Origin: a virus
Direction: 5' to 3' (one strand)
Length of the DNA stretch: 46,375 bases
IMG/VR virus record: IMGVR_UViG_3300028284_000013
Location: 1 to 46,375 of that record
The position numbers and the translations under genes are program-made. The notes beneath the pieces are model-generated. The model saw nothing but the letters and a program-made list of their open reading frames with translations, was not told the DNA's origin and did no database searches. Positions 24,450 to 33,095 of this stretch are shown here, in pieces. How positions within the stretch are numbered: the first letter of the stretch is position 1; each line of letters opens with the position of its first letter.

Positions 24450-26390
24450 TTATCTTAAAATATCTGCTTCAAATACGTAATTGGATGAGTCCATACAAAC
24501 TATTTCGATATATGGAGTTGTTGTAATTAACTGTGATGGGTCAATGTTTGCAACTGCCTGATCGTATCCAGTAGATGTGCTTGTCCAAATTTTTATATTG
24601 TTTCCGTTAATGGTTATGTTATCTAATGCGACTCTAAAGATTTGTCCGTTTGACCAACCGTTAGTAGAATCATCAATGTATATATTCAGGTCCCCATTGA
24701 ATGCATTAGGGCTTAACACGTTCTTTAAACTTAATCTATTAGAGAAAGGAACTAGTTTAGACCAGACTCCGTATTGGTTTGCTAAATTAGGATCAAATAA
24801 ATTTGTTGAAGATATTTGGCTTACAGTTGTTTTAGACGCTAAGTCCCAAACAAATGAGTCTGCAATCACATATCCGTTAACATTATTATTTACTTTGATC
24901 TTACCAGCGATTGATTTATCAATAGTAGTTCCCTTTCCTGCAAAAATTACATCTGTATTATATTGTAATTCCACCGGAATAGTTCCATCAATTAATGAGT
25001 TAATCTTAGTATGTGCGTTATTAACAAGATCCAGCAAAGCTGTCGCATCTTGTAACTGTAATGATGATGCAGTAAAATCATCTTCTACTGCTTTTATTCT
25101 TTTTTCAAGTGCTGCCGCTTTGGCAGTACCTAAAATAATATTTTCTAAAGTATCTAACCTATCAGTAACTTTACCATATCTGTTATTAGTTTGCAATAAT
25201 AGATCTGTTGCGTTTTCTAACGCAGTAGTAGTGTCCATGAAAAGGTCCATAGAGAAAGTAGTAAAATCATTTACACTTGTCTCAACTCCTACATTATCTA
25301 AAGATGAATTAAATTTAAGATTTAACTTTAATGAATAAGCATTACCATTTAAACCAGTAACTTCATTAGGCTTAAACTTAATTTGTTCATGTATTTTTGT
25401 ACCAGGTCCAGCAGTATCTTGAATATCATCTAAGATTAAGATACCATATAGGTTAGTAGATCTGTTTGCAGGAACTGACTGACTATATAAATCATAGTAA
25501 ACTAAAATCGCATTAAACTTAAATTGTGAGCCAGTCTTTGCAAAGTCTAATAAAGACTTTACGTCAGGGTTGTTTTGTATCCCAGCATAAGAAGATGTAT
25601 TAAAATCAATAACCACTGAATCTGTTGCATTTGTAGCTATATCATAATAAGCACCTTGGCTTACAGACCAGTTATCTACAACTGGTGACATGTTTAAATT
25701 TGGATCCGGGTGTGTTTGACCTTCTCTTCCCTCAATATTAGTTGCTTCGCTATCTGTTGGGAATAACTTGGTAGCTGTTGTATTATAGTCTTGTGGCTTA
25801 AATAAAACCAGTGGAGTATTTCCAACAGATGTTGGTACATTAATATAGACTTCATGATATGTATTACCTTGGTAAGCCACATCGTTCTCTGCATCTATAG
25901 TACCTAAATATTTTACGACTCTATCATAATTAGCGCCACCTAAAATTGCATTATCATTTTCAGCATAAGCACCAGTACTAGATTCGTTAGAATCTGTAGG
26001 TCTAAAGCCAATTGCTCCCATTGCAGATAACCACTTAAAGAAAATCTTTTCAGAATCAGATGCTAAAATAATTGGATCGTAGTCATCATCCTTTAAAAGA
26101 ATCTCTTCCATGTTTAAAGCATAATTCTGAAAGGTCTGCGCAAAATCAACATTAGGCGGACCTGCTTCATACGGAGCACCAGAAGCTTGCTTTAAATTCA
26201 GTTCAAAGTCTATGGTATTAGAGCCGGTTACAGAATCTGTAAAATCTGGTAAATCTAATAAAGCATATTTGCTAAATTCGAAGTTCAGATCAGAACTGTT
26301 AAACGCTCTAGTCATATCTCTTGCTGAAGATGCAAAAGCATACATTGTCCCGCCTTGCGGCTGTGGTATTCTAACTAAAGGAGTTGCCAT
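24450..26390 (-). CDS. Tail fibre/structural protein (646 aa)
   Basis: 646 aa, unrecognised. The N-terminus MATPLVRIPQPQGGTMYAFASSARDMTRAFN is followed by a beta-rich region, then a helical, probably coiled-coil segment near residues 385-470 (TTALENATDLLLQTNNRYGKVTDRLDTLENI... and LEKRIKAVEDDFTASSLQLQ), and a C-terminal beta-rich domain ending VCMDSSNYVFEADILR. A globe-stalk-globe layout fits a trimeric fibre. It sits between a small fibre-tip-like gene and the 1228-aa protein, all in one direction with gaps of 1-29 bp. Confidence 0.65.
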   Translation of the reverse strand: MATPLVRIPQPQGGTMYAFASSARDMTRAFNSSDLNFEFSKYALLDLPDFTDSVTGSNTIDFELNLKQASGAPYEAGPPNVDFAQTFQNYALNMEEILLKDDDYDPIILASDSEKIFFKWLSAMGAIGFRPTDSNESSTGAYAENDNAILGGANYDRVVKYLGTIDAENDVAYQGNTYHEVYINVPTSVGNTPLVLFKPQDYNTTATKLFPTDSEATNIEGREGQTHPDPNLNMSPVVDNWSVSQGAYYDIATNATDSVVIDFNTSSYAGIQNNPDVKSLLDFAKTGSQFKFNAILVYYDLYSQSVPANRSTNLYGILILDDIQDTAGPGTKIHEQIKFKPNEVTGLNGNAYSLKLNLKFNSSLDNVGVETSVNDFTTFSMDLFMDTTTALENATDLLLQTNNRYGKVTDRLDTLENIILGTAKAAALEKRIKAVEDDFTASSLQLQDATALLDLVNNAHTKINSLIDGTIPVELQYNTDVIFAGKGTTIDKSIAGKIKVNNNVNGYVIADSFVWDLASKTTVSQISSTNLFDPNLANQYGVWSKLVPFSNRLSLKNVLSPNAFNGDLNIYIDDSTNGWSNGQIFRVALDNITINGNNIKIWTSTSTGYDQAVANIDPSQLITTTPYIEIVCMDSSNYVFEADILR

Positions 26391-26419
26391 CTATTAGGTT
26401 TCGGTTATTATTTAATCGT

Positions 26420-26983
26420 TTATGCTATAGTACAAGCGTATGAGCCTATAATATACCATTTGTTTTCAAAACATCTTACTGTTAACGTTGAATTAGTGTC
26501 ATTTAATGCAATTGAAGTTGCACCAAGAGTTGCACCAGTTCCAGCTGTTATCGCTGAAGATGCACCACCTACATTAATTAAAGTTACTTCTGTTCCATCA
26601 ACTGCAGTTGGAATTGTAAATCCTGCATTAATAAAGTAAGAACCTTTTGTAATCTCAGTTGGAGCTAAGTTAGCTGCAGGAGCTGACGCAGTTCCAACAA
26701 CACCAGACTTAGCAATTCTTCCGGAGAAGGATGCGTTTCCAGACATCGTTACCGGAGTACTTACTGTCATTCCTGATGCGTTTACTACTAAAAGATTCGT
26801 ACCATCATTAACTGTTAAAGAACTTGTAGTTGCGCTAGTTAAACCCGATAATACCGAAGTAGTAGGATTTAAAAGTGCAGTTACAGAAGCTAACTCATCG
26901 TTTAATAACTCAAAGTTCGCGTTAATTGTTGGTCTTGAAGACGATACCGAATCGGTACCTAAAATTTCTGTAATGTTTGCCAT
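26420..26983 (-). CDS. Short tail fibre-like protein (187 aa)
   Basis: 187 aa. The N-terminus MANITEILGTDSVSSSRPTINANFELL has the same pattern as the collagen-like fibre (I-x-EIL-x-x-DS ... N-x-NF), suggesting both plug into the same attachment site. A Thr/Ser/Gly/Val-rich middle looks like a repetitive beta-helix or beta-prism stalk. The C-terminus ...STLTVRCFENKWYIIGSYACTIA has an aromatic, two-cysteine end common in fibre tips. Probably a small receptor-binding or decoration fibre. Next to the gp7-like wedge gene (6-bp gap). Confidence 0.65.
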   Translation of the reverse strand: MANITEILGTDSVSSSRPTINANFELLNDELASVTALLNPTTSVLSGLTSATTSSLTVNDGTNLLVVNASGMTVSTPVTMSGNASFSGRIAKSGVVGTASAPAANLAPTEITKGSYFINAGFTIPTAVDGTEVTLINVGGASSAITAGTGATLGATSIALNDTNSTLTVRCFENKWYIIGSYACTIA

Positions 26984-26989
26984 TTTAGT

Positions 26990-29749
26990 TTATTTTACTT
27001 TTATCATATTACGTCTTATGACGTTTTTGTTGTTATATGTATCTTCCACATCAAGTAGAATAGAGTAGTCTCCAGGTTCCTTGAAAATATACGTAAGCCA
27101 CATATTATTATAGTATATATCAGTGATTTCTGGGTTACTTAAATTTGTAATAGTCCATTTTGGATTTTTAGCTCCAGGAAACTTAGAAATATCAGTTGAT
27201 ATAGTTACATGAGTAGATCGATCTACTGTCGCATGGTGTTTAAACACTCTCGTGTCGTCCCATGTAGGATTGTAATGTTTTGTATGTACTTCACCGCTAA
27301 TTTGAGCATTCGAGCTATTATTAGCTTTTATTATCGTGACCGCTTGAAAGTCGTATGTTTTAGAATACTCTTGACCAGTACATAATATATACCAGAATTT
27401 ATCATTGATATCTTGAGCGTTATCATTATCGTTTAAATCTTCAAAAACACCATTATAGTTAAATTTAGAAATAATAGGGTCTGTACTAGCTTCAAGTTCT
27501 GCAATAATAGAGTTCCAACCTGCGAAATCAGCAGCGTTTATCGGAGTCGGTGTTGTAATAGTATGATCTCCGAATGTAACAGTATTTTTAACAGGATGTT
27601 TATGCACAATTCTTAAAACATCTCCTTGTTCAATCCAGTCAATTTTAAAACTAGCAGCTAAATCCGGTCCAACTCTCATTGCTTCCCACCAAAGGTGATC
27701 AGTATCTTTCCATCTAAAAGTAGACTCATCCCACTGATATGGCCCTGTAGTTTCCGAATATCCTGTTTCAGAGTAAATATCTTTATACCTCGATACTGTT
27801 GAAAATCTTATACCGCTATCTTCACTGTGTACATAGTTAGCCCTGTCTAGGGTTAAATACATAGTTGCTATATTATCATCCACTATCGTTTGGTTGTCCT
27901 GTGCGAAGTCCCAGTAGCCACCAGATCCGTTCCAGTTTAATGATTTAGAATTCCATGTTTGAGACATGGAATTAATATCAGTATCTAACCATTTGTAAAT
28001 GCCGTATAATTCTAAATCTTTTAATTTAACCTCAAATAAATCTTTTGTTTTATAGAAAGACATGTGGCCGAATAGGTCGTATGTTCTCATTTCTACAGTA
28101 TATGAACCTGCAAATGGCAGGCTAAGAGGTAATTGTTTGTAATCGTCAATTGCTCCTCTATATTCTTGATGAAATCCATTAGGGCCATCAATTAACCATT
28201 CAATTTCATAAACCCATTTCTTCCACCAGTTATCCCAAGTTACTTTTAAGTTTGCATTTGCATCTACTGCATCGTTCCAAACAAAATTAGCCTCATCCCA
28301 TACATCATCAAAAGAGGGTACTCCGTCTAAAATAACTGGACACCCAATTGGAATATCTTTGTTATATGAATGTAGATCTCTATCATGGTATGTCTCGTAA
28401 AACGTTCTATACGCTGTTTTTAATTCAGTTCTTTGAGCTTCAGTTAACGTACCTTCATCTCCTATTGTTAAATTTAAAAAGGTATCATAATTATTAGCTG
28501 GAATATTATGAGATAGGCTTGGTGATAAAACATTAGATATATCTTCGATAAAAAGATCTCTATCATTAGGGAATACTTGATATTTAACTTTGTGTCCTTC
28601 TGTAAAATAACCGATTGAATTTTTTACATTCCACATGTTTAAATTTCTATTCGTAAAGTAATCACCTTCACCTGTAATATCTACAATCTTAGCCTCAAGT
28701 GGCAAATAATCTTTTTGTAGTCTATTCTTTAAACCATATAGTTTAATAATAACTTCATCAGGAGTATAATCAAATACTTCATCTACCTTTGGAATATCCC
28801 ACTGATCAAATTGACCGTTAGTTTCGTTTAATCTATAAACTAATGAAAACCTGCTAGTTTTCTTTTTAGTACTAGATGGAACTTTAAACTTTAATCTCTT
28901 TCTAATCATTTCACCCCTAACAGATGAGTTAGGTACTGGGATTGCATGTAGTTTACCAAAATTACTCTCTGATTTATCTACATTAATCCAATATTCTTTA
29001 AGCGTAATTTTATCATAACCGAAGAAATCAATAGCATTTAAGATTGCTTTATATGTACCAACAAAGGGTTTAATGTTATGCAGCTCTAGCAATAACTCCT
29101 TTCTCTTTTGGTTCATTAATACTTGATCCGGAGCATTTTCAGTAATATCGTGTGATTTAAACAATAGAAAATCCGAATCTTGTAAAGTATTACCTAAATT
29201 AGATAATAACACCTTAAGCCTTTCGTCTTCTCCCTCAACCTCACCATAAACATCTATCCTAGCAACAATATCGGATCCTGCTTTAATCTCAAGTATTCTT
29301 CTATGGATACCTTCTTTAGTAGAGTTAAGAGCTATATTAATTTGAATAGCAACATTTGTATTAGCAGCTATCGTTTTTAAGTTATTAGCATCTTGACTTA
29401 CAATGTTTGAAAATTCATCTAGATCTTTACTTTGAGTTTTTAATTCTTTTATGAAAGGTTTATTATCTTTCATATCATAGCCATACATGATGATATCCTC
29501 AGATTGAAATACTCGAGTTGGTTCCCATTTAAAATCAAATGAAAGCGTACCATTATCCGGAGCAATAGGAGTATTAATAACACCGTCACCATTAGCGTCC
29601 ACTGCATCCTCTAAGATAAACAGGTTGACAGTTTCATACAATTGTGTAGATACAATAGGCATATAAATCTTACCTTCCCAGATGCCATCTACTTGCGTGA
29701 ACTGTAGCTCGCTTGTTAAACCGTTAAAAAATCTTAAATTATTCCACAT
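26990..29749 (-). CDS. Baseplate wedge protein, gp7-like/tail-protein-I region, PKD-like C-terminus
   Basis: 919 aa. T4 gp7 is 1032 aa and also follows gp6. Residues about 225-265 (ELHNIKPFVGTYKAILNAIDFFGYDKITLKEYW) resemble the gpI/wedge signature in which a GT-containing helix precedes a W-rich strand. The centre contains Trp-rich beta segments (WDEANFVWNDAVDAN, TWDNWWKKWVYEIEW). The C-terminus (KWTITNLSNPEITDIYYNN...FKEPGDYSILLDVEDTYNN) is a PKD-like beta sandwich. Position after gp25 and gp6 supports a wedge role. The gp7 equivalence is by position and partial pattern, not proven. Confidence 0.6.
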   Translation of the reverse strand: MWNNLRFFNGLTSELQFTQVDGIWEGKIYMPIVSTQLYETVNLFILEDAVDANGDGVINTPIAPDNGTLSFDFKWEPTRVFQSEDIIMYGYDMKDNKPFIKELKTQSKDLDEFSNIVSQDANNLKTIAANTNVAIQINIALNSTKEGIHRRILEIKAGSDIVARIDVYGEVEGEDERLKVLLSNLGNTLQDSDFLLFKSHDITENAPDQVLMNQKRKELLLELHNIKPFVGTYKAILNAIDFFGYDKITLKEYWINVDKSESNFGKLHAIPVPNSSVRGEMIRKRLKFKVPSSTKKKTSRFSLVYRLNETNGQFDQWDIPKVDEVFDYTPDEVIIKLYGLKNRLQKDYLPLEAKIVDITGEGDYFTNRNLNMWNVKNSIGYFTEGHKVKYQVFPNDRDLFIEDISNVLSPSLSHNIPANNYDTFLNLTIGDEGTLTEAQRTELKTAYRTFYETYHDRDLHSYNKDIPIGCPVILDGVPSFDDVWDEANFVWNDAVDANANLKVTWDNWWKKWVYEIEWLIDGPNGFHQEYRGAIDDYKQLPLSLPFAGSYTVEMRTYDLFGHMSFYKTKDLFEVKLKDLELYGIYKWLDTDINSMSQTWNSKSLNWNGSGGYWDFAQDNQTIVDDNIATMYLTLDRANYVHSEDSGIRFSTVSRYKDIYSETGYSETTGPYQWDESTFRWKDTDHLWWEAMRVGPDLAASFKIDWIEQGDVLRIVHKHPVKNTVTFGDHTITTPTPINAADFAGWNSIIAELEASTDPIISKFNYNGVFEDLNDNDNAQDINDKFWYILCTGQEYSKTYDFQAVTIIKANNSSNAQISGEVHTKHYNPTWDDTRVFKHHATVDRSTHVTISTDISKFPGAKNPKWTITNLSNPEITDIYYNNMWLTYIFKEPGDYSILLDVEDTYNNKNVIRRNMIKVK

Positions 29750-29750
29750 A

Positions 29751-30023
29751 TTATCTAATATACTTGTCGTCTTTTTTAACTGTATAGTTCTTATATCCTC
29801 TTAGAAATCTATTACCTTTAAGTATGTTTAAAAGAGCATCATCTAAAAATGAAATAAAAGCTTCTAATGTTTTATTTCTTTGTATATGTTTAGAAAGCAT
29901 CCTCTTTAATAAACCAGAACTTTGGTAATCGTTACCAACATTTAACTTACTATCCTTTCTTGATTTAGCAAAATCATAAAGACTCTTTCTTTTATATGAA
30001 AATAAATCGTTATATAATGACAT
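29751..30023 (-). CDS. Small basic protein between gp6 and gp7-like genes
   Basis: 90 aa, strongly basic (MSLYNDLFSYKRKSLYDFAKSRKDSKL...KNYTVKKDDKYIR), helical in the middle (LKRMLSKHIQRNKTLEAFISFLDDALLNIL). Not recognised. It overlaps the gp6 stop by one base (TAATG) and is followed one base later by the gp7-like start, so it is translated as part of the wedge operon. A minor wedge or assembly protein is a reasonable guess. Confidence 0.65.
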   Translation of the reverse strand: MSLYNDLFSYKRKSLYDFAKSRKDSKLNVGNDYQSSGLLKRMLSKHIQRNKTLEAFISFLDDALLNILKGNRFLRGYKNYTVKKDDKYIR

Positions 30024-31852
30024 TATTTCAAGGCCTTTCTATTTCCAGCCTGTACCCTAGTATAAATAGTTCTAGGTACTGGCGTTGGGTCAAAGTTAAC
30101 AGACAACGCTGCTTCTGCATTAAGTAAAGCTTGGTCGACAATCTCATCACCATCACGATCTAACCATCCGCCCCTAAAGACTGCAACTTCTTCTTTTTCC
30201 ATAATTATATCACCCCACTCGTCTAGGCCTGCAACTGTATATGGTATTACTGTAGTAGGTTCGACATCAACAGTCCTAACCTCTTCTACTTTTTTGAAAA
30301 AGATATATTTTTGTTTACCGTTACCTATATCCTCTAAGACCACTGGCTCTTGTGGTTGTACTGTTGTTGTAACAGATTCATAATAACCCTGTCTTCTAGC
30401 TGTTTCTTCAGTTTCTGAAATAAATCTAACATTTACAGAATCAATACCTTCTACCTCTTCTAAGATATAAACAATATCAGACTTAGGAAGTTTATCTCTT
30501 CTTGTTACATTTAACATATAATCACTTACCTTCGCTCTAACATCAGTAAAAATCTCCTCTCTGGTAAAGCCTTCGAAATATCTAATGTTAACATCCATGC
30601 TATATTTTCTAACTTTAGGCTGAACAAATACAACCTCAGTTGTAACCATTTGTTGCCCGCTGTCTTGGATAACTTTACCCATTTTATCATATTCGTTTTG
30701 ATCAAAAAACATTTCATTCTCCGGAATAGAAAAATAATCTTGTCCTGACGCTAATTTTCTTTTTACATCTGGTACAGCAAAAATATAGATAACATTATCA
30801 TCATCTAAGTATTCATCCGATGTCGTGTTGTAAGCGTCTATATATGAAAATAAACCATATCTTGATAAGAAATACTCGTAATTATCCGGGGTCGCTAAAA
30901 CAAACGATTTAGATGCTAACGGAGTCATGATCTTTGTAAAATCAGTAGACTCTCTATCTGCTCCCATCTTAGGAGAAGATGTCATTGTAATATCTAAGAA
31001 TGCATTTAAGTCATGTTCGGTGCCTAAAGAATCAGTTCCTTCAGCTTGCCACTTAAAAGTAATATCTCTACCATCATCCATATTACCCATAAAACCATCG
31101 TGGTTTATATATTCTACTTCAATAAGAGATCCTAGTGGTGGTATTGCACCAAATGCATCATTACCAAAATAAACATCAATACCGCCAGAGATACCTGTTT
31201 TTAATAAATAACCCTTTTCTTTATTTAATAAGTCATATAGTGAGTTATGCTTAGTCCATTTTTCACCGTTTACAGAAACATTAACTTTTGCATGATCTGA
31301 TAATTTCTTTGTTTGTACATTAAAAGACTGTAGCTTCTCTCCAGTTCCGGTCAGTGTTTGTCTTTCATATTCACCTTGGATAATTGCAGCCCTGAGCTTA
31401 GTAATATTAGATTTTTCTAATCTAAATCTATCTTTAGATGTTTCTAAAGTATACATCAATCCATTTTCTTCACATTTTAATAATGCTCTAGCATCAATAT
31501 TTAATCCAGTTCCTGCTACTTTAGATAAATCAGCACCTGGCTTCCATCTAAATTCTATCTCGCCCGTAGCTGCAAAGCCTCTTGTAGCGTCATGCCCAGT
31601 TAATCTTGACATACCATATATAGATTCTGCATGTTGAGCAGTATATATGTTTTGTTCGACAATAGCATCTTCAATATAGAACATGATTAGCTCGTATAAC
31701 TCCCCGAATACAGAAATTATTTGAGCAAAAGGAGAAGCCTCTGTAAATAGAGTATTAGCCCTTTTGTAAACTCTGCTAATCCAAGTCCTTGTGTCAGTCT
31801 TGATTTGCCCGGCGTTGTTCCTAACCGTCTGTAAAAATTTTAATTCAGCCAT
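30023..31852 (-). CDS. 6: Baseplate wedge protein gp6-like (baseplate J family)
   Basis: 609 aa (T4 gp6 is 660). gp6 forms the ring that closes the baseplate wedges and changes shape when the tail contracts. Features: N-terminal helices with the PFAQIISVFGELYELIMFYIEDAIVEQNIYTAQ segment, AESIYGMSRLTGHDATRGFAATGEI, and the central VYFGNDAFGAIPPLGSLIEVEYINHDGFMGNM motif that is characteristic of gp6/gpJ proteins (loading strand plus tight turn). The C-terminal VRAKVSDYMLNVTRRDKLPKSDIVYILEEVEGIDSVNVRF matches the J-family end. gp25 lies directly upstream, as expected for the wedge heteromer. Confidence 0.85.
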   Translation of the reverse strand: MAELKFLQTVRNNAGQIKTDTRTWISRVYKRANTLFTEASPFAQIISVFGELYELIMFYIEDAIVEQNIYTAQHAESIYGMSRLTGHDATRGFAATGEIEFRWKPGADLSKVAGTGLNIDARALLKCEENGLMYTLETSKDRFRLEKSNITKLRAAIIQGEYERQTLTGTGEKLQSFNVQTKKLSDHAKVNVSVNGEKWTKHNSLYDLLNKEKGYLLKTGISGGIDVYFGNDAFGAIPPLGSLIEVEYINHDGFMGNMDDGRDITFKWQAEGTDSLGTEHDLNAFLDITMTSSPKMGADRESTDFTKIMTPLASKSFVLATPDNYEYFLSRYGLFSYIDAYNTTSDEYLDDDNVIYIFAVPDVKRKLASGQDYFSIPENEMFFDQNEYDKMGKVIQDSGQQMVTTEVVFVQPKVRKYSMDVNIRYFEGFTREEIFTDVRAKVSDYMLNVTRRDKLPKSDIVYILEEVEGIDSVNVRFISETEETARRQGYYESVTTTVQPQEPVVLEDIGNGKQKYIFFKKVEEVRTVDVEPTTVIPYTVAGLDEWGDIIMEKEEVAVFRGGWLDRDGDEIVDQALLNAEAALSVNFDPTPVPRTIYTRVQAGNRKALK

Positions 31853-31868
31853 TTATTATTTATCTCTT

Positions 31869-32225
31869 TTATCTTAGGTTTATTTGTACTAGATATTTAC
31901 TATCAATTGTAATATCAATATAGGCAATATCCCTCACAGTACCTTTGAAGAATTTTACATCAGCAGCTACCTTGTATTTAGTAGCCAGTGGGCAATAAGC
32001 ATTTATCTGATTTGTAATCATTTGCTTGATATTAAATTCATTTTGTCCTAATGAATATACCAAGTCCTCTAAATTACAACCTAAATCAGGAGAACCCAAG
32101 ACTTCAGTTTTTCTAGTAAATAAAATAGTTTCGATCTGAGTAATCAATTGCTCAATCTCACCATTATTTTGCAACTGCGTCGAGTTGTAATTTGGGTCAC
32201 CTATGTATTTTATATAAAATTCCAT
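31869..32225 (-). CDS. 25: Baseplate wedge protein gp25
   Basis: 118 aa (T4 gp25 is 132). GPW/gp25 family protein, which caps the gp6/gp53 wedge core and contacts the sheath. The family signature is visible: ILFTRKTEVLGSPDLGCNLEDLVYS at about 34-58 (helix, T-R-K/G-E loop, P-D-L-G-C turn), then the helix KQMITNQINAYCPLATKYKV and two strands, DVKFFKGTVRDIAYIDITI and YLVQINL. Immediately followed by gp6. The pair is the most conserved part of contractile baseplates, so this is a firm anchor for the region. Confidence 0.87.
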   Translation of the reverse strand: MEFYIKYIGDPNYNSTQLQNNGEIEQLITQIETILFTRKTEVLGSPDLGCNLEDLVYSLGQNEFNIKQMITNQINAYCPLATKYKVAADVKFFKGTVRDIAYIDITIDSKYLVQINLR

Positions 32226-32245
32226 TTATATATGTATTCGGCTTA

Positions 32246-33094
32246 TTATGAATGGAACATCCAGTCCACGCCTTCATCGCCTTTAATTTCCTCTATTATC
32301 GACTCTAACTCGGTGTCTCCCATGTCTTTAATAGCATCGTAATCAAACTCTACATTACCAGGTAAAGCAAACTTAAAGATACCTAGCTTGGCACCTAACG
32401 CTGATTTTACCTTGGCGCTTACATATCTAAAGAAAATCTCATCCGAGTACAAAGCGCAATCAGATATAGTTTCATATACATGTAAGATCATATCTCCCTT
32501 TGGAGTATCTCCTAAAATCTTCAACTCACCATTTAATCTAGTGTATTGAAAGCTAATAGGGTTTTCTAAAATCTGTCTTGACAAATCTGCCATCGAGGCA
32601 TTCAAGACATAATATTGTAATTCTTCAGCGGTTTCTGCAGAAGAAGAGCTAGTAGCTCCCCCGAATAACATCTTTTCTAAAGCAAAATCTCCACCACTTT
32701 GAAATCTTAAATCCATTCCTTGTCCAACTCCATTAAAGCCAGATGCTAAATCAAATACTCCAAATACAGAATATACAGCACCACCATCTTCGCCATTAAT
32801 ACCACCTGCTTTAGGTAGGTTTAAACATCTATTGTTTTTAAAATATTCAGATTTAAAAACATTTTGAGGTACATGGTAATAGTTTTCTTTTACAGAATCT
32901 TCATACTGCTTATAGAACCACTTCTTAGCTCTTTTAATAATATTAACAATTTCTCTTTGCGGTAAATTAACCGGAACCATACATGCACCTGTTAAGTCAT
33001 CACCTATTTCTGTTAAGAAATCATTTAAACAAGTAGTACCAAAGTCTCTTGGTGTACTTAAATCGTTAAGATTGCCACTTCTAATTTCGCTCAT
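32246..33094 (-). CDS. Virion structural protein, possible neck/adaptor
   Basis: 282 aa, no named family recognised with confidence. N-terminal helix REIVNIIKRAKKWFYKQYEDSVKENYYHVP and C-terminal segment EIFFRYVSAKVKSALGAKLGIFKFALPGNVEFDYDAIKDMGDTELESIIEEIK follow a pattern I recall from uncharacterised structural proteins of large phages, some annotated as neck proteins. A Ser-rich loop (ATSSSSAETAEE) and DTPKGDMILHVYETI lie between. Ends 20 bp before gp25 and starts one base after the amidoligase stop. Neck or wedge-accessory roles are both possible. Confidence 0.55.
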   Translation of the reverse strand: MSEIRSGNLNDLSTPRDFGTTCLNDFLTEIGDDLTGACMVPVNLPQREIVNIIKRAKKWFYKQYEDSVKENYYHVPQNVFKSEYFKNNRCLNLPKAGGINGEDGGAVYSVFGVFDLASGFNGVGQGMDLRFQSGGDFALEKMLFGGATSSSSAETAEELQYYVLNASMADLSRQILENPISFQYTRLNGELKILGDTPKGDMILHVYETISDCALYSDEIFFRYVSAKVKSALGAKLGIFKFALPGNVEFDYDAIKDMGDTELESIIEEIKGDEGVDWMFHS

Positions 33095-33095
33095 T

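Noticed and set aside
24577-25338. 253-aa plus-strand ORF
   Set aside because: Lies wholly opposite the 646-aa structural gene, has no leader like the two real plus-strand units and a composition typical of a shadow frame.
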